IMG/VR virus record: IMGVR_UViG_3300021142_001776
Span: 1-38,251 of that record
Length of the DNA stretch: 38,251 bases
Strand: one strand, 5' to 3'
Source: a virus
Position numbers and translations under genes: made by a program
Part shown: positions 21,769-30,884 of the stretch, piece after piece
Numbering within the stretch: position 1 is the stretch's first letter
How the letters are laid out: every line of letters begins with the position of its first letter
Notes under the pieces: generated by a model
What the model was told of the DNA's origin: nothing
Databases searched by the model: none
The model's input: the letters and a program-made list of their open reading frames with translations, nothing else

Positions 21769-22583
21769 TATCCAATAAAATATTTTAGATGTTTATTCGC
21801 GATATATTTGCGATTTCTTTCGTATATATATCCAACTCTATCGTTATATGTTGAAGGATTATCTGAACGCATAGTTCCCCAATTTACGTCACTCTTGAAT
21901 TTCATAGCATAGACTCCATTAATATATCCAGCCATTTTCATTCTTATACTGAAGTCATGACAATCATATCCGCAAGGACGTAAATTTTCATCGAAAAAAC
22001 CACATTCTTCGAATCGTCTCCATTGAGTGCAAGTTGGACTTCTGATAGCAATCTCGGATTCTACAAATTCGCCATGATTTACAGTTTTATGGAATTTCCA
22101 ACTTAATTGATTCCAATGCCCGAATTCAGATTCTATGTAATCATCTTCTTTGATTTCATCATTCATTATATGTACAGAAACCCCAAGTCTCATAGAAATA
22201 TAACCTAAATCATCTCTAGAATTAAATAATTCTACGAACTTCTTATCTATATCAGTTTCTTGTAAAATAACATCGTCCTGAACCATGAATACTAAATCAT
22301 CAAGAGATGGGGAAAGATTATCTCTAATAAAAGTTAGTCCCATGTTTAAACATTCAATTTCATGAACGTCATTTGCTTTTAAGATATGAAAGTATTCTGG
22401 TAATATACATTTATCCTTAACCCCATACACCTTATCTTCTGTACTATCCACACAACCATCTAATATACAAATAATCGTTGGTGGCAAATTCTCTCTTGAA
22501 TGAGAATCTAAAATACCATAAAGAACATTTTCAATCAAATTTTCTTTATTATGTACTGGTACTATATAATATGCCTTACTCAT
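21768..22583 (-). CDS. Family 2-type glycosyltransferase
   Basis: 271 residues, GT-A fold. YYIVPVHNKENLIENVL is the N-terminal nucleotide-binding strand, IICILDGCVDST follows, and FMVQDDVILQE supplies the acidic metal motif. A GYDCHDFSIRMKMAGY segment resembles the acceptor/base region (ED-like). There is no membrane segment, so it is cytoplasmic. Donor unknown. It overlaps the preceding glycosyltransferase by eight bases and abuts fcl, so they are co-translated. Confidence 0.8.
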   Translation of the reverse strand: MSKAYYIVPVHNKENLIENVLYGILDSHSRENLPPTIICILDGCVDSTEDKVYGVKDKCILPEYFHILKANDVHEIECLNMGLTFIRDNLSPSLDDLVFMVQDDVILQETDIDKKFVELFNSRDDLGYISMRLGVSVHIMNDEIKEDDYIESEFGHWNQLSWKFHKTVNHGEFVESEIAIRSPTCTQWRRFEECGFFDENLRPCGYDCHDFSIRMKMAGYINGVYAMKFKSDVNWGTMRSDNPSTYNDRVGYIYERNRKYIANKHLKYFIG

Positions 22584-23274
22584 CCATCACTCCTTCATCG
22601 AACTTATATTCATCAGCAACCCATTTAGGATCAAATCTTTTCATTGCCGCCAAGGAAGCAGCATATAATGGCATATCGTTTTCGTCATATCCATTACCAC
22701 AGAAAGAATATTCATTCTTCAATTTACTTCTAGTATCTTTAAACCACCCTTCTTCGTTCATACTATGAATCATCATACTATTTTTGATTACCGGATAGAT
22801 ATAATCTCTCAAGAAGAATTGATCACTTAGATAAAACTTATTAGTCTTAGCATATTCAATCATTAATTCTTCAAGTTGGTTACCAAAACAACCTTTATAA
22901 GCGAACGCGCACCCAATAATAGGAAACTCAAAATGAGCATCATGGTCCCTGAATACGTGAAAAACTTGATCAGATTCTATCCATTCGTGTATAGCTGCCG
23001 CTTCTCTAATTGTAATTCTACTATCGGAATCCCGAACCATTACTATATTATTTGGGTCTTCGAACATAGGAAGGAAACGCCAAAACATACCATACATATC
23101 AGTATCTGCTTTGACTATATCAACCCCATAACCTGTAAAATTATTTGGTTTATCGGTGTAAATCCTTACTCTCCAATTAGGATAATACTTTTCAGCCAAT
23201 TGTATTTGGCGTTTGGCTCCGACGATGTATCTGGGGTTATCTCCCCAGACACTCATAGAAATAATTTTATTCAT
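22576..23274 (-). CDS. GT-A-fold glycosyltransferase (capsular type)
   Basis: 232 residues. [20 protein letters not shown] at the N-terminus, [13 protein letters not shown], then MVRDSDSR (DxD metal motif near residue 82) and a [23 protein letters not shown] region. These are typical of a transferase family found in capsule and phage sugar clusters. No membrane segment. It overlaps gmd upstream by eight bases. The sugar moved is unknown. Confidence 0.68.
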   Translation of the reverse strand: MNKIISMSVWGDNPRYIVGAKRQIQLAEKYYPNWRVRIYTDKPNNFTGYGVDIVKADTDMYGMFWRFLPMFEDPNNIVMVRDSDSRITIREAAAIHEWIESDQVFHVFRDHDAHFEFPIIGCAFAYKGCFGNQLEELMIEYAKTNKFYLSDQFFLRDYIYPVIKNSMMIHSMNEEGWFKDTRSKLKNEYSFCGNGYDENDMPLYAASLAAMKRFDPKWVADEYKFDEGVMDE

Positions 23275-24289
23275 TATTATTACCTAATACAGACTTACAC
23301 ATTTCATAAACCAAAGTTTCAAACGTATACTTTGGTTCCCATCCAAGCAGCGTTTTAGCCTTTGTTGGATCACCAAGGAGAGTAGCAACTTCTGTAGGTC
23401 TAAAGTATTTTGGATCTACAGTAACAACTACTTTACCAGTATTAGTATCAATACCAACTTCATCAAGACCTTCTCCTTCCCAACGAATATTCATACCAAA
23501 ATAAGGAGCGCAAGATTCAACGAATTGTCTAACCGAATATTGCTCTCCTGTGGCAACAACGTAATCATCTGGAGTATCTTGTTGTAGCATCAGATACATC
23601 GCTTCAACATAATCTTTAGCGTGTCCCCAATCGCGAAGAGCATCAAGATTACCTAATGATAGAACATCAGCCTTCTTGTTTAATATATCATTCAATCCTA
23701 AAACGATCTTTTGAGTTACGAAAGTTTCGCCTCTACGTGGACTTTCATGATTAAATAGAATTCCGTTACAAGCAAATACGTTATATGCTTCTCTATAATT
23801 CTTTAGAATCCAGAACCCGTAAAGTTTAGCAACTCCATATGGACTTCTAGGATAGAACGGTGTAGTTTCTCTTTGAGGAATTTCCTGTACCAAACCATAA
23901 AGTTCGGAAGTGGACGCTTGATAAAACTTGATATGATTTTCCATACCAAGTAACTTAATAGATTCAAGAATACGTAAAGTACCTAATGCATCCACATTGC
24001 CAGTATATTCTGGAATTTCAAACGATACCTTTACGTGGGATTGTGCTGCTAGATTATAAATCTCATCAGGCTTAATTGATTGAATCAATGCAGTGACGTT
24101 TAGTGAATCAGTAACGTCACCATAATGCAACTTAAAATTAGGATCAGAGTAGATATGGTCAACTCTTGAAGTATTATAAGAAGAACTCCTTCGTTTTACT
24201 CCATGTACCTCGTATCCTTTCTCTAATAGTAGTTCAGCAAGATACGATCCATCTTGCCCAGTCACACCAAAAATTAACGCTTTTTTCAT
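23267..24289 (-). CDS. gmd: GDP-mannose 4,6-dehydratase
   Basis: 340 residues, the usual length. [20 protein letters not shown] is the NADP-binding loop; [24 protein letters not shown] (Thr/Glu pair), [12 protein letters not shown] (Tyr-Lys), [17 protein letters not shown] and [20 protein letters not shown] are diagnostic. It converts GDP-mannose to GDP-4-keto-6-deoxymannose, the branch point for both Fcl (fucose) and the ColD-like enzyme (3,6-dideoxy sugar). AAGGTGA lies before the ATG. GDP-mannose supply would come from the host or from the phage phosphomannomutase and isomerase genes. Confidence 0.95.
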   Translation of the reverse strand: MKKALIFGVTGQDGSYLAELLLEKGYEVHGVKRRSSSYNTSRVDHIYSDPNFKLHYGDVTDSLNVTALIQSIKPDEIYNLAAQSHVKVSFEIPEYTGNVDALGTLRILESIKLLGMENHIKFYQASTSELYGLVQEIPQRETTPFYPRSPYGVAKLYGFWILKNYREAYNVFACNGILFNHESPRRGETFVTQKIVLGLNDILNKKADVLSLGNLDALRDWGHAKDYVEAMYLMLQQDTPDDYVVATGEQYSVRQFVESCAPYFGMNIRWEGEGLDEVGIDTNTGKVVVTVDPKYFRPTEVATLLGDPTKAKTLLGWEPKYTFETLVYEMCKSVLGNNNE

Positions 24290-24300
24290 ATTATTTCACC

Positions 24301-25242
24301 TTACCAAATAAACTTTTCTTTATTATATTGTACTATATATTTTAATTCTTCATCGAAATCAACTTTTGGTTTCCAACCAAGACTTCTTAACTTAGAATCA
24401 TCTATGGAATATCTTACGTCTTGTCCGGGTCTTGAATAGTCAAAATCAACGTATGGAGTGATATCGTCTTTTCCATTATATAACTTAATTAGCTTCTTTA
24501 AAACATTGATATTTTTGTCTTCGTAATTCCCGCCGATATTATAAATTTCATTTACAACGCCAGATTCAATTATCGTGAGTACAGCCCTAGCAGTATCTCC
24601 AGCATGTAACCAAGTTCTGCTTGGTTCCCCACCTTCATGTACAGGAATCTTTCTCCCAAGTTTTAAGTATTTACAAGCTTTGGGAATTAATTTTTCAGCG
24701 TACTGCCCTTTACCATAATTATTAGATGGTCTAACAATAATATACGGAACTCCGAAAGTCCTATTCCACGCAGTAATAAGCATATCAGCGGAAGCTTTAG
24801 TTGCAGAATAAGGGTTTGACGGTTTTAATAGATCAGTTTCTTTATGGGCTCCATCTACAATATCCCCATAAACTTCATCTGTACTGAAATGAAGCAGAAC
24901 TGGCATTTTAAACTTGTGTTTATTCTTAATTAATTCAAGAAGTCTATGAACACCATTAACGTTACTACTCAGAAACTCTGAAGAACTTACAATCGAATTG
25001 TCTACATGAGTTTCTGCTGCGGTATTAATAATATAATCGCAATCGTACAAATAATCAAGATCATTAATATCAGATTTGATGAATTTAAATGTTTTAAACG
25101 TTTTAAATCCCTCCAAAACTTCTTCATCTGCCGCATACGTTATTTTATCTACGCCTATAACATACCAACCCATATTTAAACAAGCGGTAGTAACATAAGA
25201 TCCTATGAATCCTAAACATCCAGTAACATAAACAACTTTCAT
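24301..25242 (-). CDS. RmlB-like NDP-hexose 4,6-dehydratase
   Basis: 313-residue extended SDR. YVTGCLGFIGSYV (NAD loop), AAETHVDNSI, STDEVYGD (Thr-Asp-Glu of dehydratases), KPSNPYSATKAS (Tyr-Lys), RPSNNYGKGQ and EPSRTWLHAGDTARA match dTDP-glucose 4,6-dehydratase; RmlB is about 360 residues. It could act on dTDP- or CDP-glucose; the RfbH-like partner upstream would prefer a CDP-4-keto-6-deoxyglucose. No RmlA or RfbF-type glucose-1-phosphate nucleotidyltransferase is in the window, so that substrate must come from the host or from elsewhere in the genome. Confidence 0.85.
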   Translation of the reverse strand: MKVVYVTGCLGFIGSYVTTACLNMGWYVIGVDKITYAADEEVLEGFKTFKTFKFIKSDINDLDYLYDCDYIINTAAETHVDNSIVSSSEFLSSNVNGVHRLLELIKNKHKFKMPVLLHFSTDEVYGDIVDGAHKETDLLKPSNPYSATKASADMLITAWNRTFGVPYIIVRPSNNYGKGQYAEKLIPKACKYLKLGRKIPVHEGGEPSRTWLHAGDTARAVLTIIESGVVNEIYNIGGNYEDKNINVLKKLIKLYNGKDDITPYVDFDYSRPGQDVRYSIDDSKLRSLGWKPKVDFDEELKYIVQYNKEKFIW

Positions 25243-26021
25243 ATTTTATATTTCCTTAATTCATCATTAATTCCAACTAATGGCAAATTCAATTCACTCA
25301 ATCTTTCACCAGATCCCGTATAATTTTTATTACTCTTTGTTGAATTTATCTTCTTATTTAATTTATTATATTTGTATATAGTATAGATATAATCACTCAA
25401 TCTATATTTGTCTTTATATACTAAATTCACATCTTTATACTTTGGCGTATTTTCACAGAAGTATTTAACAACTGTTACTAGATCTTTCTCCGAGAAATAA
25501 TCAAAATACCTATCAACCAACGCAAAATCATCATCGAATATATGATTGAACAATCTGTTTTTATCTTTATGGGATAATAAACCGAACAATCTAAGATTAT
25601 ATACAGAATTCGTTTTTTCCACGGATCTGGCTATTATATTTTTACTTATTCCATAATGATCATATGGAAAACTACAACAAATATCAGATTCTTTAGCATT
25701 GTCGATAGATGTCCTCCTATCAAATTCTGCTCCGGAACCAAAACATATCATTTTACCATAATAAGGTTTAGCATCAAGTAAATTATGAAATATAGATATA
25801 TTTTCGTTAAAAATATCATAATTAAACATGTGCATAGTAGTGTCTGTATTAGATACACAATTTATTATAACATCTGGATTATGTTTTGCAATAAAAGAAA
25901 TAACGTTTGCATTATCTAATAAATTACATTCATTTCTGGTTACTGGTATAACGTCTATATTTTCTTTTAAAATACTTCCGATTATACCAGTACTACCGAA
26001 TAGTAATATCTTATTTGCCAT
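25239..26021 (-). CDS. NAD(P)-dependent SDR sugar epimerase/reductase
   Basis: 260 residues, divergent extended SDR. LLFGSTGIIGSILKENI gives the nucleotide loop, DVIINCVSNTD the strand that follows, CFGSGAEFDRR the Ser region and YDHYGISKNI the Tyr-x-x-x-Lys catalytic pair. Such short members accompany RfbH and thiamine-enzyme genes in bacterial surface-sugar clusters and would reduce a 4-keto group, by analogy with YerF of yersiniose synthesis; that is inference. It overlaps the thiamine beta gene by 11 bases. Confidence 0.65.
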   Translation of the reverse strand: MANKILLFGSTGIIGSILKENIDVIPVTRNECNLLDNANVISFIAKHNPDVIINCVSNTDTTMHMFNYDIFNENISIFHNLLDAKPYYGKMICFGSGAEFDRRTSIDNAKESDICCSFPYDHYGISKNIIARSVEKTNSVYNLRLFGLLSHKDKNRLFNHIFDDDFALVDRYFDYFSEKDLVTVVKYFCENTPKYKDVNLVYKDKYRLSDYIYTIYKYNKLNKKINSTKSNKNYTGSGERLSELNLPLVGINDELRKYKI

Positions 26022-26544
26022 AATCCGGAAACTCTACTAAAATAGTGCTTCCTTTTCTACGATACGCATCCACATAACTGTCAACGATCTTAGTAGGATC
26101 GGTTAATTCAACTACAGTAACGTAATTTAGCATACTTCTAAAAGCATCTGAGAAATTACCTTTATGTTGATCTTGTGGATCAACAGGAATTTCAGAACCA
26201 ACAGCAACTCTAATAATGACTTTCGGATCATATCCGCCATCACTCATCTTATGCAACTTATCTAAGTGATTAACTAATTGATCAGCAGCGCATAGAAGGA
26301 AATTCCATCTAGGGAAACAAGACACAGGAACAAATCCATTTAGAGCCATTCCTATACTAAATCCCATTTGGAAATTTTCGGCTACAGGAAATTCCATTCT
26401 CTTAGATTTTGGTAAATGATCTAATGTATCATATAAACCAGTACCTTCATATAGTACAGATTGTCCTAAGAATATTGTATCTGGCTGTTCAGATAACCAA
26501 GACATTGCGTCTCTCAATTCTTGTTTATAATATAACTGACTCAT
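26011..26544 (-). CDS. Thiamine-diphosphate enzyme, beta (E1-beta/transketolase Pyr-like) subunit
   Basis: 177 residues. The central EFPVAENFQMGFSIGMALNG matches the E1-beta pyrimidine domain, with Glu56 as the cofactor-activating glutamate. FPRWNFLLCAADQLVNHLDK and a VGSEIPVDPQDQHKGNFSDAF region (E1-beta His loop) follow. The usual C-terminal transketolase domain of E1-beta (about 325 residues) is missing, so it is a minimal Pyr domain. Its partner is the alpha-type gene at 27148-27789. Its AAGGTGA site lies in the last codons of the intervening endonuclease gene. Confidence 0.75.
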   Translation of the reverse strand: MSQLYYKQELRDAMSWLSEQPDTIFLGQSVLYEGTGLYDTLDHLPKSKRMEFPVAENFQMGFSIGMALNGFVPVSCFPRWNFLLCAADQLVNHLDKLHKMSDGGYDPKVIIRVAVGSEIPVDPQDQHKGNFSDAFRSMLNYVTVVELTDPTKIVDSYVDAYRRKGSTILVEFPDYGK

Positions 26545-27194
26545 TCATCACCTTTAGAAGTTAATCCTTTATTCCAACCTCTACCCTTTTTCAAGCCTTC
26601 TGTATTTTGTTTACTTTTTTGTTCTTCTGTCATTTTTATTCCTTTATTCCAAGGAGGTCTATTACCAAATGAGCCGGCATTCTTTTTACCTTTACTAATT
26701 TCACTGAGTTTTTTCTTTTGTTCTTCACTCATAGGAATACCCTTCCTTCCAGTAGGTCTTCCTTTCAACGTATTAGATCTTTTTAAATTTGATTCTACTG
26801 ATCTAAAAGATTTCTTCTTTTGTTTATACCCTTTGGTGTTTCTAAATCGTTTTTTATTAAAAAAACAAGATTTATCCAATAATAAAGGATTATCCCAATT
26901 TTCATATATCAATCTTTGCTCGAAATCATAAGCATCATCACTATTAAAAAATTCTGCTATTATGAAATAATTATATTCATCAAAATTAGGATTTATCAGT
27001 TTAGAAGAAGTTTTATATAATGGAAAATCTTCATTTGAAGGAAGTTTATTACTACGTCTATATCCTATATAAAACTCATTAGTTTCTCTATGGATACATA
27101 CATAAACATAAGGTACGGCCTTAGTCGAAGAATAATTACAAAATCCGTCAAAAAGTAACACGAACACCTGCCCCTGCATGGGGATATTTTTCAT
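26541..27194 (-). CDS. GIY-YIG homing endonuclease with NUMOD3 motifs
   Basis: 217 residues. VPYVYVCIH and EFYIGYRRS are the two GIY-YIG strands, and FEQRLIYENW supplies the helix with the catalytic Glu. The C-terminal half is basic and has tandem NUMOD3-like DNA-binding motifs: KGIPMSEEQKKKLSEISKGK and KGIKMTEEQKSKQNTEGLKKG. This layout is that of phage Seg/freestanding homing endonucleases. The first in-frame ATG at 27194 overlaps the alpha-gene end by 47 bases. The start may instead be downstream, for instance the GTG that follows GGGGCAGG. It sits between two genes of one enzyme. Confidence 0.85.
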   Translation of the reverse strand: MKNIPMQGQVFVLLFDGFCNYSSTKAVPYVYVCIHRETNEFYIGYRRSNKLPSNEDFPLYKTSSKLINPNFDEYNYFIIAEFFNSDDAYDFEQRLIYENWDNPLLLDKSCFFNKKRFRNTKGYKQKKKSFRSVESNLKRSNTLKGRPTGRKGIPMSEEQKKKLSEISKGKKNAGSFGNRPPWNKGIKMTEEQKSKQNTEGLKKGRGWNKGLTSKGDE

Positions 27195-27789
27195 TTTTGT
27201 AAGTATAACAAATTAAATGGGCGCCATCAAAATCAAAACTATCCTCAAGTCCTCGTTGATAATACATGGGAATATACCAAGGAAACAATCTATTCCAGAC
27301 TTCGTTGGTGGGTGACGTAACGCTTAGACCATTATTCTCAACGACAAACGTTATTGGTAAACGATTATTTACCGCATATTTGTACGCTTCATGGAACGCT
27401 CCGGTTTCCGCACTCATATCGCCCAACCAACACCAAACCCTAGAGTCTTGTCTGTTATGTTTTATTGCTTGTGCTATTCCCACAGCTATACTTGGAATGC
27501 CACCCACAATACTTGAGCATACGATCTTATATTCAGGTAGATTCATAACCATACTTTTACCTTCTACGATCTTCTGCATTAGAAGATCTTCAGGAACTCC
27601 TTTAAGGAGACATTGGTAATGATTTCGCCAAGTACAACAAACCCAATCTTTTTCAATATTGATTCTTTCGAAAACTCTGAGCATCTTAGCTTCATTACCA
27701 TGATACAAATGTACAGGTGCTCTTATCTCAGCATTGTTGAACTTTTCCGCTACTTTATTTTCAAATTCAATTAATTGTTCTTTATTCAT
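27148..27789 (-). CDS. Thiamine-diphosphate enzyme, alpha (E1-alpha/transketolase PP-like) subunit
   Basis: 213 residues. LGDMSAETGAFHEAYKYAVN starts the ThDP motif (GD at 123-124, variant Met for Gly) and ends with VVENNG (NN at 152-153), the spacing used for Mg and diphosphate binding. NHYQCLLKGVPEDLL and SIVGGIPSIAVGIAQAIK fit E1-alpha. The C-terminus KYPHAGAGVRVTF looks natural for this short family. With the beta gene it would form a two-carbon transferring enzyme. AviB1/B2 (avilamycin) and YerE (yersiniose) are precedents for ThDP enzymes attaching two-carbon branches to nucleotide sugars. Confidence 0.75.
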   Translation of the reverse strand: MNKEQLIEFENKVAEKFNNAEIRAPVHLYHGNEAKMLRVFERINIEKDWVCCTWRNHYQCLLKGVPEDLLMQKIVEGKSMVMNLPEYKIVCSSIVGGIPSIAVGIAQAIKHNRQDSRVWCWLGDMSAETGAFHEAYKYAVNNRLPITFVVENNGLSVTSPTNEVWNRLFPWYIPMYYQRGLEDSFDFDGAHLICYTYKNEKYPHAGAGVRVTF

Positions 27790-29110
27790 ATTGCTTCATA
27801 AAATAGTCAACTTGTTCACTTATATATGCAATTTGATCCTGCGTTATTACTGGACTTGTTCCATGGAAAAATGTATTCGTAGTAGTAAATGTAGCATTTG
27901 GATAATTGTTCACAGCTTCATCAGTACTCATCAAGTGAGAATACGCTGGCTGTAAAATGATATTTCCAGCAAAATATGGTCTTGTTTGTATCTTCTTGTC
28001 TTCCAAGAAATTAACGAATTCATTCCTAGTGAATGGAGCGTCTTTTCTTACAGTCAAAGGAAACGCAAACCAACTTGGATCGCTTAAATTCGTCGCTCTT
28101 GGTAGATGAAAGTATTCTTCATATTTACTATAAGCATCAAACAACAATTTATAATTACGAACACGTAATTCTTTAATTTCATCAAGTTTTTCTAGCTGGC
28201 GAAGACCCATAGAACCTTGTAGTTCAATTGGCTTTAAGTTATACCCTATCTCATCGTAAACATATTTGTGATCAAAAGTTTCGTCAGGTAAAGACGGAAT
28301 CCAATTACTGAATCTATTCTTACAAGTTCCGCACTTCAACGTATTTGCTTTAGGACCAACACAATAACACCCTCTTCCCCATTCTCTAAAGCTTCTAAGG
28401 ATGATTTCTTGTTCTTTAGTAGAACAAGATACAAAGCCACCTTCTCCCATCGTAATATGGTGAGCAGGATAGAAACTACACGAAGCCATTTCACCAAAAC
28501 TTCCCAACTGTTGTCCTGCGTAAGTTGATCCCAAAGCATCGCAACAATCTTCAAGGAGTATTAGATCATACCTAGATACAAGTTCCATCAACCTAATCAT
28601 ATTAGGAGGATTTCCTAATACATGAGCAAATGTAATTACCTTAATGTCTGGATTATTTTCTAACGTTTGTTCTACTTTATCCAGATCAAGATTAAGAGTA
28701 TCAAGTTCAACATCAACAAAAACTGGTTCAAATCCCATTTGAATAATGGGATTTAACGTTGTGGGAAATCCCGCAATTGGAGTGAGAACTTTTGTTCCTT
28801 TTGGAAGGTTATGTCCACGTTTACTCGTAAGACTAGCCATCATCAATAGATTAGAACTAGAACCGCTATTAGTCAAAACACCATAATCTTTTCCAAAGTA
28901 TTTTGGGAATTTGTTTTCGAATTTTAGGCAATCATTACCCATCACTAGCCATCCCTTTAATAGCGATTCTACTGCAGAAACGAATTCAGTATGATCAAAA
29001 TAAGGTCCAGCATAATTAATATAATCTTGACCAGGAACCCAAACTTTATTTTGTTGTTTAGTTTTAATATATTCTTCAACTAAAGTTAGGATTTCATTCA
29101 AACTATTCAT
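27782..29110 (-). CDS. rfbH: RfbH-like CDP-4-keto-6-deoxyglucose 3-dehydratase (E1)
   Basis: 442 residues from the ATG at 29110 (TAATG overlap, GGAG nine bases upstream). DegT fold with SFYPAHHITMGEGG, where His217 replaces the PLP lysine exactly as in RfbH/DdhC. The Fe-S cysteines fit E1: Cys190, then 57 residues to Cys248, one residue to Cys250, and Cys260 after nine (seven in E1, C-X57-C-X-C-X7-C). LPDETFDHKYVYDEIGYNLKP is another RfbH block. It dehydrates CDP-4-keto-6-deoxyglucose to a 3-deoxy product using PMP. Its partner reductase (RfbI/DdhD) is not in the window and would be host-supplied or encoded elsewhere. It overlaps the ThDP alpha gene by eight bases. Confidence 0.88.
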   Translation of the reverse strand: MNSLNEILTLVEEYIKTKQQNKVWVPGQDYINYAGPYFDHTEFVSAVESLLKGWLVMGNDCLKFENKFPKYFGKDYGVLTNSGSSSNLLMMASLTSKRGHNLPKGTKVLTPIAGFPTTLNPIIQMGFEPVFVDVELDTLNLDLDKVEQTLENNPDIKVITFAHVLGNPPNMIRLMELVSRYDLILLEDCCDALGSTYAGQQLGSFGEMASCSFYPAHHITMGEGGFVSCSTKEQEIILRSFREWGRGCYCVGPKANTLKCGTCKNRFSNWIPSLPDETFDHKYVYDEIGYNLKPIELQGSMGLRQLEKLDEIKELRVRNYKLLFDAYSKYEEYFHLPRATNLSDPSWFAFPLTVRKDAPFTRNEFVNFLEDKKIQTRPYFAGNIILQPAYSHLMSTDEAVNNYPNATFTTTNTFFHGTSPVITQDQIAYISEQVDYFMKQYE

Positions 29111-30027
29111 TATTGTCCACTCCAATATGCATATGATGTTTCAAGATGACGTATTTCGTTTATTTTCTGAGGTTCATCCAACCGTAAAGGATAGATCCAA
29201 TGCTCATTAAACATATTTGAACCATTTGGATAATACGCATTATAATTTATTTCCCAACGCTTTCCTTTTATACCGAAGAATAATTGAATTATTCCTCCTG
29301 TTTGTATACCTACTTTTCCTTTTTGTTTTGCATGTTCAACATAAAATGGCGATTGCGTTGTCACTCCTGTGATTAGCACATCATAATCGTATTGATCTAT
29401 AATGCTCTTCGTATGTTCTACAACTTCTTCAAAGTTATTACAATTAGGATATTGCCTATCGTCTACTAAAGGATGGAATGGAGTTTTAATACAACCAACC
29501 AATTCAAACGGTACTATATTATCTCGTTCTTTTCCCCAAATATTATCAATGTTATTCCATTGATGTAATATACTATTTGCATGAGATGATATAACTAATA
29601 CTTTTTTTCCTTTTAGGTATTTTGTCCAAGGATCATTCAATTCACCGAAAACGGATCGTCCAGTTAATGCACCTGGATCTACAATTTCCATATCAAAGTA
29701 GATAGTTTTATCACCAAACATATCCAAAAAATCTTTGTCATTTCTAGTTTGATGAGATATATCCACAAATCCTAGTATATCGCAAGATTTCATAATTTCA
29801 ACCGTTTTTGGATATACTGTTGAAAAAGCATATTCTAATGAAGAAGGATATACTCCAGCTTCAATCATCGTATTTTCATTAAAGAATTCGTATACTGGTC
29901 TTTGTCCTTTATGTAAACAATTTGTTACATATGTGGCAGTATTATCAATACGCAACATAGAGAAGGATTCATTATTTTTTAATTTATCAGAAACTAATTG
30001 GTTAATTTCAAAAAAGTTTTTTATCAT
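29110..30027 (-). CDS. Putative GT-D-like glycosyltransferase
   Basis: 305 residues. The N-terminus SFSMLRIDNTATYV resembles the FSxIRIGDGE start of DUF1792/GT-D transferases. VLVISSHANSILHQW, YDVLITGVTTQSPFYVEHAK and GIIQLFFGIKGKRW are also seen in such proteins of capsule and phage clusters, as far as I recall. The Asp-x-x motif is weak because DNTA replaces DGE. No membrane segment. Located between the RfbH-like and GT10 genes. The glycosyltransferase call is moderate; a different sugar-related function is possible. Confidence 0.45.
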   Translation of the reverse strand: MIKNFFEINQLVSDKLKNNESFSMLRIDNTATYVTNCLHKGQRPVYEFFNENTMIEAGVYPSSLEYAFSTVYPKTVEIMKSCDILGFVDISHQTRNDKDFLDMFGDKTIYFDMEIVDPGALTGRSVFGELNDPWTKYLKGKKVLVISSHANSILHQWNNIDNIWGKERDNIVPFELVGCIKTPFHPLVDDRQYPNCNNFEEVVEHTKSIIDQYDYDVLITGVTTQSPFYVEHAKQKGKVGIQTGGIIQLFFGIKGKRWEINYNAYYPNGSNMFNEHWIYPLRLDEPQKINEIRHLETSYAYWSGQ

Positions 30028-30884
30028 AATTTTCCTTTGAATATAACGCTGAAAAACGCATAGATAAAATCAAGATTAGGCATAGTATGAAATAATGGTT
30101 CTTTTGCTCTTAGAACAAAGTTATCTTTATTATTAAGATGATACATCTGATCTATTAATCCACTATCATCAGCAAAATCAGCATAATTAATGGCACACAT
30201 AGGATTAAAATCTTTTGTGTATGTTGAATGTCCATAATAAATCGGAATACAACCAGCAACTTTAGCTTGTAATAGCTTCTCAGTCACATAACCATCAGTT
30301 ATAGAATTTTCAAAACAAATATTGAACTTATATTTTTCAAGAAGTTTTACTTTATCACCATCATAGGGATTGCCGAATACTCTGCCGTAACAATGTACTT
30401 TTCCAAAAGTAGAATCAATAAGATTAGCAACAGTCAATCTGTTTTGAACTGGATTACCTATCATAATTGAACAAAATTCATTTCTATTCCAAATCTCTTC
30501 TGGATCCCATTTTTTATTCAATTGCTCTAATGATATTTGTGCTGCGTGTTCGAAATTGGGTTCATTCCACCAATTAACATACAAATACCAATGTGGTAAA
30601 CGAAGATTGCGACCGTTATATGTATCAAAATCAAAACTTAATGAATATTCACCGAAAGTCAAATCAGGACGTTCATTTTCTCCAGTATAGAAAATACGAA
30701 TAGCTTTCTTGTTGATTATATTACGTCTTTCACTACCAAAACTAGACGCAACAATAATATCTGCGTCTGTTTGATCGTTTGAAAAAATTAAGTCTTTATT
30801 TTGAAAATATTCCTTGAATAAAAGATTAAACCAATTAGATTGGACATCAAATCCAGGCCAGAAATCAAGATAACAAATCTTCAA
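30024..30884 (-). CDS. GT10 fucosyltransferase (alpha-1,3-type)
   Basis: 286 residues. YTGENERPDLTFGEYSLSFD and RLPHWYLY precede the GT10 signature at about 185-218: YKFNICFENS, DGYVTEKLLQA and AGCIPIYYG. These bind GDP-fucose in bacterial and animal alpha-1,3/4-fucosyltransferases; Helicobacter enzymes are slightly longer. It starts at an unusual TTG (30884) backed by a strong GAGGGGG site and overlapping the upstream stop. It has no membrane anchor, so it would act in the cytoplasm. Fucose or its 3-deoxy form colitose could both be donors, since GT10 enzymes tolerate a missing 3-OH in known cases. Confidence 0.9.
   Translation of the reverse strand: MKICYLDFWPGFDVQSNWFNLLFKEYFQNKDLIFSNDQTDADIIVASSFGSERRNIINKKAIRIFYTGENERPDLTFGEYSLSFDFDTYNGRNLRLPHWYLYVNWWNEPNFEHAAQISLEQLNKKWDPEEIWNRNEFCSIMIGNPVQNRLTVANLIDSTFGKVHCYGRVFGNPYDGDKVKLLEKYKFNICFENSITDGYVTEKLLQAKVAGCIPIYYGHSTYTKDFNPMCAINYADFADDSGLIDQMYHLNNKDNFVLRAKEPLFHTMPNLDFIYAFFSVIFKGKL

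Noticed and set aside
22876-23358. 160-residue plus-strand frame over the gmd/glycosyltransferase junction
   Set aside because: Shadow of two well-supported minus-strand genes; composition is typical of antisense.
26011-27789. A single ThDP gene split by the endonuclease into fragments
   Set aside because: The alpha part ends naturally and beta has its own start and Shine-Dalgarno; E1-alpha and E1-beta are normally separate genes. Treated as insertion between genes, not gene disruption.
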